NCBI GenBank assembly: GCA_031547305.1
Contig: JAVBSC010000113.1
Span: 1 to 36,609 of the forward strand
Source of the DNA: JAVBSC01 sp031547305
GTDB lineage: Bacteria; Desulfobacterota; Desulfovibrionia; Desulfovibrionales; Desulfovibrionaceae
Direction: 5' to 3'
Length of the DNA stretch: 36,609 nucleotides
In this document: positions 23,549 through 31,178 of the stretch, one piece after another
How positions within the stretch are numbered: position 1 is the first letter of the stretch
How the letters are laid out: the number at the start of each line of letters is the position of its first letter
Notes under the pieces: model-generated
What the model saw: only the letters and a program-made list of their open reading frames with translations
What the model was told of the DNA's origin: nothing
Databases searched by the model: none
Translations under genes and position numbers: made by a program

Positions 23549-25021
23549 CTAAATTTCCTGTAAGGAATTCCACAAATTGATCGTCGCGTAGCCGCGCCAC
23601 GGGCGCCAGGCTTCCGCCATTTCAAGAATTTCATTCCCGGATAGCGGCTCAAGAGCTTTTTTGACGCCGTGATCCGTATGCGGGAAAGCGTCCGGCCAGC
23701 CCATGGCCCGCATAGCGATGTATTGGGCTGTCCAGCTTCCGATACCCGGAATGGACAGCAGTTTTTCGATTTCCGTTTGCGGCTGAACGCAAAGGGCGAA
23801 ATCAATTTCCTTGTTCACGATTTTGCGCGCCAAGGCAAATATGGCGTTCGCCCGCGTGCGCGTTATGCCAAGAGGGCCAAGGCGATCCGCAATGTCGCCG
23901 TCCAGAGCGGCGATGTCCTGGGCGGAAGGAAATGTGCGGGTCAGCCCTTCCACGCCCGTGTCAACGGGCATTCCATACGCTTCCGCGAGCCTCCCGGCCA
24001 GAACGCCCGCCGCTTTCACGGTCATCCTCCGGCCCAGCGCCGCCCGAACGCTCATTTCAAAAGGCTCGAAACAACCCGGAAGCCTGGCGCCCGGCACGCA
24101 AAGTCCGGGTCTTATGTTGTTCATTACGGACAGAGTTTCGTAAACCGCGTCCGGATAGCAATACAGGTCAAACAGGTTGCGGACGCGAGCAAGCATGAGG
24201 GGCAGCGCGGGCAACAGCGCTGAGCTGACTGTGACGGCCAGCGCGTTTTTTTGAGGACGGTGACCCACCCGCACCCATCCGCAAACCCGCTGTTGCTCCC
24301 CATTCACATAATGGACGGTCCGCATGTAGCTGTCGTCGTTGACGGCTTCCACGCCGGGAATAGCGCGCCCGGCCAAAAAGTCAATCATCGTCCGCCACTG
24401 GTACGGCGGGCGGTAGGCCAGGGTCAGCGTAACGTTGCCGTCATTGCCTTTGATATTCGCGGCCTGCTTGCGCAAAGCGGTTGGCGACAGGCGGTATTGC
24501 TTCCTGAAAAGATCGTTGAAGCGCCGCAGGCTGCCGAAGCCGGCCGCCATGGCGACGTCCGTCACCGAAAGCGCCGTATCCGTGAGCAGGTTTTTGGCGA
24601 GCAGCAATCTGCACGTCTGAAGATACCGGACGGGCGAAACTCTGAACACGGCTGTAAAAGCCCGCCTGAAATGCCGATCCGAACAACCAAGCCGGTGAAC
24701 GTATTCCTCCATGTTTTGTCCGCTCCCGCAGTTCTCCTCAAGCAATCCCGCCGCCTTGCGGGCCAGGGCGGAAGTCGCGTCGATTGGGGCCGAGCCTGGC
24801 GCGAGCTCGGGCCTGCACATCAGACACGGCCGGTATCCGGCCTGCTCGGCGGATGCGGCGGACTCGTAAAAGGTGCAGTTTTCCTCCTTCGGCAGCTTTG
24901 CCGGGCATATGGGGCGGCAGTAGATGCCGGTGGATGAAACCCCCACAAAAAAGCGTCCGTCGAACCTGGCGTCTTTTGCTTTGAACGCGGCGTACCACGC
25001 GCGGCTGTCAGTGATTTGCAT
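23549..25021 (-). CDS. Ada-type regulator fused to AlkA 3-methyladenine DNA glycosylase
   Basis: 490 residues. N-terminal Ada zinc domain with Cys35, Cys39, Cys66 and Cys69 (GIYCRPICPAK and PCLMCRPE); in Ada the first of these Cys accepts methyl from phosphotriesters and switches the protein to an activator. An AraC-type helix-turn-helix pair follows (about 90-185, SVTDVAMAAGFGSLRRFNDLFRKQ in pieces). The AlkA domain fills the rest: N-terminal sheet, then the HhH-GPD region IPGIGSWTAQYIAMRAMG and FPHTDHGVKKAL with the catalytic Asp. So damage sensing, transcription control and base excision are in one chain. GGGAG precedes the ATG. Confidence 0.93.
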   Translation of the reverse strand: MQITDSRAWYAAFKAKDARFDGRFFVGVSSTGIYCRPICPAKLPKEENCTFYESAASAEQAGYRPCLMCRPELAPGSAPIDATSALARKAAGLLEENCGSGQNMEEYVHRLGCSDRHFRRAFTAVFRVSPVRYLQTCRLLLAKNLLTDTALSVTDVAMAAGFGSLRRFNDLFRKQYRLSPTALRKQAANIKGNDGNVTLTLAYRPPYQWRTMIDFLAGRAIPGVEAVNDDSYMRTVHYVNGEQQRVCGWVRVGHRPQKNALAVTVSSALLPALPLMLARVRNLFDLYCYPDAVYETLSVMNNIRPGLCVPGARLPGCFEPFEMSVRAALGRRMTVKAAGVLAGRLAEAYGMPVDTGVEGLTRTFPSAQDIAALDGDIADRLGPLGITRTRANAIFALARKIVNKEIDFALCVQPQTEIEKLLSIPGIGSWTAQYIAMRAMGWPDAFPHTDHGVKKALEPLSGNEILEMAEAWRPWRGYATINLWNSLQEI

Positions 25022-25467
25022 AGCTCGTCTCCCTCTTGAGCAGGAATAGCTTTTCCTTCACAAAACCACTCGCCATTTTCGGACATACATGCCTTTTTAG
25101 CAAAACAAATTTTATGCGCCACAATATTAACTGTCTCCCACTGATTTCATAAGCCGGACACCGGACAAGCGCCGCGCCATCGGACGCAAACTCTCCATAT
25201 TCGCAAACACGGCCCGGAACTATTTTTACCAACCCCGGATACAACGTTTGCCAGCGAACAAATCAACAAACAGCCCCAAGATTGGCCTTGACTTTTGTGC
25301 TCCACCCTACCTAAAACAGAACTTCATGTTTTTGGAACAAGGTAATCCATCTGAACATAAAATCCTGATTTGTCAGGATGTTGGACGACTGAAGACTGAT
25401 GCCCCGGCCGGTCTGGAATCCCTGCCGGGCGGGGAATTACCAACGCTAATTGTTTAAGGGAGATGCT
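25022..25467. other. 446-base intergenic region between divergent ada-alkA and EF-G-like genes
   Basis: No convincing gene. Visible items: a possible sigma-70 promoter towards the EF-G-like gene (TTGACT at 25288-25293, CTAAAA at 25311-25316), a short hairpin ATCCTGA/TCAGGAT (25362-25379), and a GC-rich imperfect stem near 25402-25434. The promoter of the ada-alkA-ogt operon must lie near 25030-25200, but no clear Ada box could be named. A 78-codon minus-strand frame at 25008-25244 has no ribosome site or recognisable product. Confidence 0.4.
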
Positions 25468-27534
25468 ATGTCCAAGGCTGTTGAAACACAAAGAACCTAC
25501 GCGGTAGTCGGTACGGGCGGTTGTGGAAAAACCACTCTGGCGGAAATGCTCCTTTTCCAGACTGGAGTGATCAACCGGTTGGGCAAGATTGAAGACGGCT
25601 CCACCGCCCTGGACTACGAACCTGAAGAAATCAAACGCCGGGGCAGCATTCAGCCCGGATTCGCCACATATAACTGGAACGGTTCCCGCCACTTCATGAT
25701 GGACCTGCCCGGCGACGGAAATTTTACCGGCGACATGGACATGCTCCTGGCCGGCGTTGACGCAGCCGTTTTTGTTATTGACGCCGTGGACGGCGTGCGC
25801 CCCCTGACCAAAAAGCAGTGGGCATCGGTCAAAGGCGCCAAGCTGCCCGCCTGCTGCTTCATCAACAAGGTGGACCGCGACCGGGCGGACTTTACCATGG
25901 CCTTTTCCGGCTTGTCCGCCATTCTGGGCATAAAACCGGCCCTTCTGTACGCCCCCATAGGCGCGCACGAGCAGTTTTCCGGCCTGGTGGACGTGCTGGC
26001 GGGCAAATCCTTGATTTTTGGAGAAAACGGCAAGGTCCAGGAAGGGGATATTCCGGCCAATCTGAAGGATGAAATGGCCGCCCTGCGCGAATCCGTCATT
26101 GAGAACATTGCGGAAAGCGACGAGAGCCTGATGGAGAAATATCTGGAGGAAGGTTCCCTAAGCGACGAGGAAATCCGGAAGGGCCTGCGCGTGGGCGTGC
26201 TCTCCGGCGAACTGGTGCCGGTAATCGCCGGGGCCGCCCTGGAAAATAAGGGTGGAGCGCAGCTTATGGACGTTATTTCCAACCTGCTGCCCTCCCCGCT
26301 GGATCGGGACGAAATAGCCGGCGAAGACGGCAAGGTCCTGAAAGTGGCCGAAGACGGCCCGGCCGTGTGCTTTGTCTTTAAAACCATAGCCGACCCCTTC
26401 GCCGGCCAGCTCAGCATTGCCCGCGTGTTCTCCGGCTCCATTTCCGGCGACAGCACGCTGAGGAACATGACCAGCGGGGAAAACGAGCGACTGGGCACTC
26501 CCATACTCCTGGCCGGCAAAACCCAGACTCCGACCAAAGAACCCTTGGGCCCCGGCGCCCTGGTGGCCATAGCCAAGCTTAAAAACACCCGTACCGGCGA
26601 CACCCTGGCGGATGAAAAAGCCGGTTTTGTGTTCAAGCGCCCGGCTCTGCCGCCGCAGCTCATTTCCTACGCCCTGGCCCCCAAGGAAAAAGGCGACGAG
26701 GACAAGGCTTTTTCCGCCGTGCAGAAGCTCCTGGACGAAGACATCACCCTTAAGCTTTACCGCGACGAGGAAACCGGCGACATCCTTGTTTCCGGCATGG
26801 GCCAGCTGCATATTGAAATTTCCGTGGAGCGGGCCAAGCGCCGCTACAAAACGGAAATTCTGCTCAAAACCCCCAAGGTGCCGTACCGGGAAACCATCAA
26901 GGGCAAGGCCCAGGTCCAGGGCCGGCACAAAAAGCAGAGCGGCGGGCGCGGCCAGTTCGGCGACTGCTGGGTGGAATTCGAGCCACAGCCGCGCGGCACT
27001 GGCTACGTGTTTGATGACGCCATTGTGGGCGGCGTGGTGCCGCGCCAATACATTCCGGCCGTGGATAAGGGCATTCAGGAAGCCTCGGCCCGCGGGTTCC
27101 TGGCAGGCTACCCCCTGGTGGACTTTAAAGCCCGCCTGTACGACGGCACCTACCACACCGTGGACTCCTCGGAAATGGCCTTTAAAATCGCCGGCTCCCT
27201 GGCCTTTAAGAAAGCCATGGAAACCTGCAAGCCCATTCTGCTGGAACCCATTGTCATCATCACCATTTCCATTCCGGACGAATACATGGGCGATGTGATC
27301 GGGGATCTTTCAGGCCGCCGCGGCAAGGTGCTGGGTTCCGATTCCCTGGCCGGCATAACGGAAATAAAGGCCCACGTGCCCATGAATGAAGTGCTGCGCT
27401 ACGCCCCGGACCTGCGCTCCATGACCGGCGGCCAGGGCGTGTTCACCATGGAGTTTGACCACTACGAGGAAGCCCCGGCTCCGGTTACGGAAAAAGTAGT
27501 GGCCGAATACCAGAAGACCAAAACCGAAGAATAG
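25468..27534 (+). CDS. Elongation factor G-like GTPase (EF-G paralogue) with altered G3 motif
   Basis: 688 residues from the ATG at 25468 with AAGGGAG upstream. All EF-G domains are present: a GTPase domain, domain II, and C-terminal domains III-V with GRGQFGDCWVEFEP and YMGDVIGDLSGRRGKVLG. G1 is GTGGCGKT (15-22) and G4 is NKVD (133-136). G3, normally DTPGH, reads DLPGD (79-83), so the His that positions the attacking water is Asp83. Switch I reads RRGSI instead of ERGIT/S. It belongs to the EF-G2-type paralogues rather than the main translocase, which is expected in the str operon elsewhere. Its ribosomal task (slow GTPase, recycling, stress or another step) is unknown. Confidence 0.88.
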   Translation: MSKAVETQRTYAVVGTGGCGKTTLAEMLLFQTGVINRLGKIEDGSTALDYEPEEIKRRGSIQPGFATYNWNGSRHFMMDLPGDGNFTGDMDMLLAGVDAAVFVIDAVDGVRPLTKKQWASVKGAKLPACCFINKVDRDRADFTMAFSGLSAILGIKPALLYAPIGAHEQFSGLVDVLAGKSLIFGENGKVQEGDIPANLKDEMAALRESVIENIAESDESLMEKYLEEGSLSDEEIRKGLRVGVLSGELVPVIAGAALENKGGAQLMDVISNLLPSPLDRDEIAGEDGKVLKVAEDGPAVCFVFKTIADPFAGQLSIARVFSGSISGDSTLRNMTSGENERLGTPILLAGKTQTPTKEPLGPGALVAIAKLKNTRTGDTLADEKAGFVFKRPALPPQLISYALAPKEKGDEDKAFSAVQKLLDEDITLKLYRDEETGDILVSGMGQLHIEISVERAKRRYKTEILLKTPKVPYRETIKGKAQVQGRHKKQSGGRGQFGDCWVEFEPQPRGTGYVFDDAIVGGVVPRQYIPAVDKGIQEASARGFLAGYPLVDFKARLYDGTYHTVDSSEMAFKIAGSLAFKKAMETCKPILLEPIVIITISIPDEYMGDVIGDLSGRRGKVLGSDSLAGITEIKAHVPMNEVLRYAPDLRSMTGGQGVFTMEFDHYEEAPAPVTEKVVAEYQKTKTEE

Positions 27535-27554
27535 AATCACATGTCGCCTTCAAC

Positions 27555-27590
27555 GCCCCCGGAAGCCGCAAGGCGCCGGGGGCTTTTTTT
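27555..27590 (+). terminator. Intrinsic terminator after the EF-G-like gene
   Basis: GCCCCCGG (27555-27562) pairs with CCGGGGGC (27576-27583), loop 13, followed by seven T (27584-27590). It lies 20 bases after the stop at 27534. Confidence 0.9.
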
Positions 27591-27707
27591 CGCCTTCACT
27601 TGACCTGCGGCCGGCCTTGGATTTATAAACGAATTGCTATGATATTCAGGGACGGCCAATATAAGAATAGCCTTATTTATGGGCCGGACGTTACGGAGCA
27701 GTCACGC

Positions 27708-28472
27708 ATGGCCAGCCGGGATGCAGGACAGGATCCCCCTGCCCTGTCCGAAAAAGAAAACAATGGGGAAGCTTTTGACGCCGTGCTCGCCAGTCTCACG
27801 GCAAACCTGCCGGAGCTGGATGCGGCCCTGGCGGCAAAGCCCGGCGCGAACCGCTCCGGCGGCTTCGCCACCGCGCGGGATCATATGGAGTACGGCAAAT
27901 TAATTCAGAAAGAAGGACGCGAGGCTATCAGCCAAATCTGCCATCGGGCCTGGCTTCAGGGGCTTATGCCTGGCTTTAGCGGCAATGCCAGCCTGCGCCT
28001 GGGCGAAAACTGCCTGATCACCAGAAGCGGCGCGGCCAAGGGAAACCTGCGGGAAAGCGACTTCGCGCTGCTGCATATTCCCAGCGGAAGCCCGCTCAAC
28101 GAAATCCGGGCCTCCAGCGAATGCTCCATGCACCTGGAAATCTACCGCAACCAACCCCAGGCCATGGCCGTGCTGCACGTGCACGCTCCAAAGCTGCTGG
28201 CCCTGAGCCTGCGCGAACCGGCCCTGGATATTCAGGAAAAACTCAATCTGCCGCTTTTTGAATCCGGCACGATCATCCCCAGGCTGGGGAGCGCCCCGGC
28301 CCTGGAGCCGGGCACACAGGATCTGGCCAAGGCCGTGGGCCTGAAAGCCAGGCAGTTTCAGGCCGTTCTGATGGAACGGCACGGAGCGGCGTTCTGGGGC
28401 GCGGATTTGTTCCAGGCCCTGGCTTTGGCCGAGGAATTGGAGCACCTGGCCGGAATAAGGCTGCTGATCTGA
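27708..28472 (+). CDS. Class II aldolase/adducin-family protein
   Basis: 254 residues from the ATG at 27708, preferred because CGGAG is correctly spaced; ATG 27639 and a TTG at 27600 are in frame but poorly supported. The aldolase core starts near residue 65. Motifs: PGFSGNASLRL and TRSGAAKGNL for phosphate binding, the Glu of SSECSMHLEIYR, the metal ligands of AVLHVHAPK, and a third His in MERHGAAFWG. This set matches fuculose-phosphate aldolase-type enzymes, which cleave sugar phosphates with Zn. An N-terminal acidic extension of about 55 residues is unusual. The substrate is unknown, and no sugar kinase or isomerase is adjacent. Confidence 0.85.
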   Translation: MASRDAGQDPPALSEKENNGEAFDAVLASLTANLPELDAALAAKPGANRSGGFATARDHMEYGKLIQKEGREAISQICHRAWLQGLMPGFSGNASLRLGENCLITRSGAAKGNLRESDFALLHIPSGSPLNEIRASSECSMHLEIYRNQPQAMAVLHVHAPKLLALSLREPALDIQEKLNLPLFESGTIIPRLGSAPALEPGTQDLAKAVGLKARQFQAVLMERHGAAFWGADLFQALALAEELEHLAGIRLLI

Positions 28473-28522
28473 AGGCAATTCAGGGAAACGCCGGGCGGCA
28501 TGGCCCGGACGCGTGGCGGCGG

Positions 28523-28545
28523 CGCCCGCGCCGGACGCGCGGGCG
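28523..28545 (-). terminator. GC-rich hairpin downstream of infA
   Basis: CGCCCGCGC (28523-28531) pairs with GCGCGGGCG (28537-28545), 5-base loop, 13 bases past the infA stop on the minus strand and between convergent genes. No T tract follows, so it is only terminator-like. Confidence 0.4.
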
Positions 28546-28557
28546 GAACGCGAAGCG

Positions 28558-28776
28558 TTACTTCATGCGGTAAGTGATCCGGCCGCGGGTAAGGTCATAA
28601 GGGGAAAGCTCCACCTTAACCTTGTCGCCGGGCAGGATGCGAATATAAAATTTACGCATTTTGCCGGAAATATGGGCCAGCACGACATGGCCGTTTTCCA
28701 GTTCCACGCGGAACATCGCGTTGGGCAGGGCTTCCTGTACAACGCCGTCAACCTCTATGGCATCTTCCTTTGCCAT
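28558..28776 (-). CDS. infA: Translation initiation factor IF-1
   Basis: 72 residues, the standard length. MAKEDAIEVDGVVQEALPNA, FRVELENGHVVLAHISGKMRK and GDKVKVELSPYDL-TRGRITYR are the OB-fold sequence of IF-1, which occupies the ribosomal A site during initiation. GGAGG lies 5 bases before the ATG. It is monocistronic here, not next to the ribosomal protein operon. Confidence 0.98.
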   Translation of the reverse strand: MAKEDAIEVDGVVQEALPNAMFRVELENGHVVLAHISGKMRKFYIRILPGDKVKVELSPYDLTRGRITYRMK

Positions 28777-29115
28777 GTATCCTCCAAAAAATAAGTTCCA
28801 CCGGGCGGCAAAGCCGCAAAGCGGTAATAAATCTCACAGATGCCGCCGACTGTCAATGCGGTGGATGGACGGAACAGGGCCAGCGCATCTTCATCCGCCC
28901 GTCATCCTGAGTGCAGCGAAGTATCCATCTTCTCGTTTTTTATCACCAAATTGCAAAACCGAAGGATTAGAAGATAGATTCTTCGCTGCGCTCAGGATGA
29001 CAACGGCAGGGGGTAACGCTCTGATTATGCCGGCTTTGCGTTCAAGTCCAAGCACATCCTGGCCTGGAACGTGATTGGCCGTATGTGCCCCCGGCTGGGA
29101 ATTTTTGATGGCGTG
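28777..29115. other. 339-base gap between infA and flagellin: inverted repeat and possible gene scrap
   Basis: Holds the long inverted repeat described separately (28901-29001). Beyond it, a plus-strand frame opens after the stop at 29014-29016 and reads DYAGFAFKSKHILAWNVIG, then RMCPRLGIFDGV, before it runs into the antisense of the flagellin gene. It reads like genuine protein sequence but has no start and no recognised family. No terminator for the flagellin gene is clear. Confidence 0.4.
28901..29001. repeat. Long imperfect inverted repeat (two 33-bp arms)
   Basis: Arms 28901-28933 and 28969-29001 are inverted copies matching at 30 of 33 positions, with a 35-base spacer. The outer ends are GTCATCCTGAG and CTCAGGATGAC. 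This resembles the small palindromic elements (REP/MITE-like) found many times in some bacterial genomes. No target duplication could be made out with confidence. Confidence 0.75.
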
Positions 29116-30612
29116 CTACCCCATCAGGCTAAGAACCATTTTCGGCATGCTGTTGGCCTGGGCAAGCATGGCCACAGCGGCCTGGGCGAGAATCTGGTTC
29201 CGCACCAAGTTGGTCATCTCTTCCGCCACATCCACATCGGAGATTCGGGATTCGGCCGCTTGCAGGTTTTCGGCCTGGATCTGCAAGTTGCTGATGGTGT
29301 TTTCCAGCCTGTTCTGGAGCGCGCCCAGGTTGCCGCGGTTGAGGGCCACCTTGAGCATGGCCCGATCAATGGATTCCAGGGCATGCTGCGCGTTTTCCTG
29401 GGTGCGGATGTTTCTTCCGGCATAGGTGTGAAGATGCAGGAACTGGTTTGCGGCATAAGTGCCGGACCAGGCAATCTCATCCCGAAGGCTCGCATCAACA
29501 CCCGCGAAAAAATCAACGCCGCCAGGGTTGCCAGCCGGATTCGTAAATATGCTGCCATCGCTGAGACGGTCTCCAAAATTCTTTATGGAGTTACGCATGA
29601 AGGCAAGTTGATACTTTTCTTTCTCATCGCCTGTAAGCGCATTGTACGCCGCATACATGGCTGAAGCATCCGCAGCGCCCATCCCATCGAGATACGCGTA
29701 GGTAAGACCTTCCGGGCCGATAAACGATGTATCGCGCGGAACGGTTGACGGCCCGAATGTCGCGTTGAAGGCAGACATAAAACTCGCGGCGCTGTCAAAA
29801 CCATAGGTAGCCTCTCGCATAAAGGCCTCAGTAGCCGCCTTTGTTGCGTCAAAAGCCGCGTCATATTGCGCTTGCGTGATCAATCCCGCATCAATGTCCT
29901 CTTGCGTGAGGGGTCTGTCCGACACAATCCTGGACTTCAGGTTAAGCTCAATACCCATAAGGACGGGGCGTGTCATTTCCGCTGGAGCCATTGACTCAAG
30001 GCTGAATTCATCGCCCAGGTTGAGGTACATGTTTGTCGTGTCAAAAATCCGGATGTAGTAGTAGTCTTCAGCCGAATCATTGCCGGTGCCGAAGTGGATT
30101 TTCAGCATACCGCCGAACAGAAGGTTGTCCGTGCTGCCCCTGGGGCCGGTCCTGGGCCCCATGCGTTCTCCATCATGGATGCCTTCCAGGCTGCCGTCCA
30201 GCAGACGGATGCCGTTGAAGTCGGTGGCCCTGCCAATGCGGGTGATTTCCCTGGCCATCTGCTGGTATTCCGCATCGATCATCAAACGCTGGTCGGAATT
30301 GTAGGTTCCTGTGGCGGCCTGTGACGCCAGTTCCTTCATTCGGATCATCTTTTCATCGACAATCTGGAGGGCGCCGTCAGCGGTTTGAATGAGGGATATG
30401 GCGTCGTTGGCGTTGCGTACTCCCTGGTTTATGGTAGCAATTTCGGCGCGCATGAGTTCGCGTATGGCAAGGCCAGCCGCGTCGTCAGCGGCTGTGCCCA
30501 CGCGCAGCCCGGAAGAGAGCCTGCGAACGGACGTGGAGAGATGCTTATAGTGGCTGCTCAAATTGCGCGAGGCATTGCGCGCCATCATATTGGTATTGAG
30601 GGTAAGCGCCAT
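29116..30612 (-). CDS. fliC: Flagellin
   Basis: 498 residues. The D0/D1 N-terminus MALTLNTNMMARNASRNLS continues with RLSSGLRVGTAADDAAGLAI; the C-terminus has ESRISDVDVAEEMTNLVRNQ and ends PKMVLSLMG. Both ends pack in the filament core and are well conserved. The centre (about 150-400) is a family-specific surface domain rich in Asp, Ala, Tyr and Phe, with no similarity I recognise. The export system would be encoded elsewhere. GGGGGCG precedes the ATG, with a candidate sigma-54 promoter 125-140 bases upstream. Confidence 0.95.
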   Translation of the reverse strand: MALTLNTNMMARNASRNLSSHYKHLSTSVRRLSSGLRVGTAADDAAGLAIRELMRAEIATINQGVRNANDAISLIQTADGALQIVDEKMIRMKELASQAATGTYNSDQRLMIDAEYQQMAREITRIGRATDFNGIRLLDGSLEGIHDGERMGPRTGPRGSTDNLLFGGMLKIHFGTGNDSAEDYYYIRIFDTTNMYLNLGDEFSLESMAPAEMTRPVLMGIELNLKSRIVSDRPLTQEDIDAGLITQAQYDAAFDATKAATEAFMREATYGFDSAASFMSAFNATFGPSTVPRDTSFIGPEGLTYAYLDGMGAADASAMYAAYNALTGDEKEKYQLAFMRNSIKNFGDRLSDGSIFTNPAGNPGGVDFFAGVDASLRDEIAWSGTYAANQFLHLHTYAGRNIRTQENAQHALESIDRAMLKVALNRGNLGALQNRLENTISNLQIQAENLQAAESRISDVDVAEEMTNLVRNQILAQAAVAMLAQANSMPKMVLSLMG

Positions 30613-30736
30613 ACTACGCCCCCAATGCCCGGCTGCATCGATAAAAAAAGAATAGGCAAGCGGGATGGAAAAACATCAGGATTGCTGCTTGCAACAGCAA
30701 AGATAAGGAACTTACTCTAGAGTCAAGAGAGAGAGA

Positions 30737-30752
30737 AGCAAGGATTATGCCA
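30737..30752 (-). promoter_or_regulatory. Sigma-54 (-24/-12) promoter of flagellin
   Basis: On the minus strand TGGCATAATCCTTGCT matches the consensus with exactly 10 bases between GG and GC. The start site would be near 30726, giving a leader of about 114 bases. A stronger-looking -24 half (TGGCACG) lies 22 bases upstream at 30759-30774, but its GG-to-GC spacing is 11. No sigma-28 box (GCCGATAA) was seen. Confidence 0.6.
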
Positions 30753-31126
30753 TCACACGCAAAACGCCGTGCCAAGTCATTGCTTTCTTGGGACATACTC
30801 TCGGATTGAGTACGCGGGGTTAAGCGGCAATCTTTCATAATCAATCCCAACTCTCCTAAAATCAAGAGACGGACATGCCATGCTTACAATCCGCTCATCG
30901 TCTGATAAAAAAATAACTTTACCCTTATGTTATATTTTAATCTTCCGCAAAGGCCGGAGGCTGACACGCCCGCCTTCCCGGACCGCACTATGCTGGCTCC
31001 CCACGCCCAAATCCTGGACCGCTCCGTGAAATGCTCCATGAGTTCTTCCAGATGCCAATCCGGCACCCGCGCACGCGTGAATACATGCCTTTTTCGCCTT
31101 CATGCCAGGCTCGCCGCCAAAACAAG

Positions 31127-31159
31127 AGGCCGGGCGGAGTTTGTCGCTCCGCCCGGCCT
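31127..31159 (-). terminator. Intrinsic terminator of the ppiA-aminotransferase operon
   Basis: AGGCCGGGCGGAG (31127-31139) and CTCCGCCCGGCCT (31147-31159) form a perfect 13-bp stem with a 7-base loop, 19 bases past the aminotransferase stop. On the minus strand it is followed by CTTGTTTT. Confidence 0.85.
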
Positions 31160-31178
31160 TTGGTTTATTCCATGCTTT

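Larger units (their letters stand above)
30613..31178. other. 566-base gap upstream of flagellin
   Basis: Contains the flagellin leader and promoter (30737-30752), a 6-bp hairpin TTGCTG/CAGCAA around 30682-30699, and near the right end the terminator at 31127-31159. Small minus-strand frames (30614-30865 and 30884-31066) have no ribosome sites and no recognisable product. I see no supported gene here. Confidence 0.5.

Noticed and set aside
25008..25244. 78-codon minus-strand frame upstream of ada-alkA
   Set aside because: No ribosome site, no recognised family, and it overlaps the start and likely promoter of ada-alkA.
30884..31066. 60-codon minus-strand frame between flagellin and the aminotransferase
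   Set aside because: Part of it looks protein-like, but it has no ribosome site, no domain and an odd Phe/Tyr-rich tail. Support is too weak.
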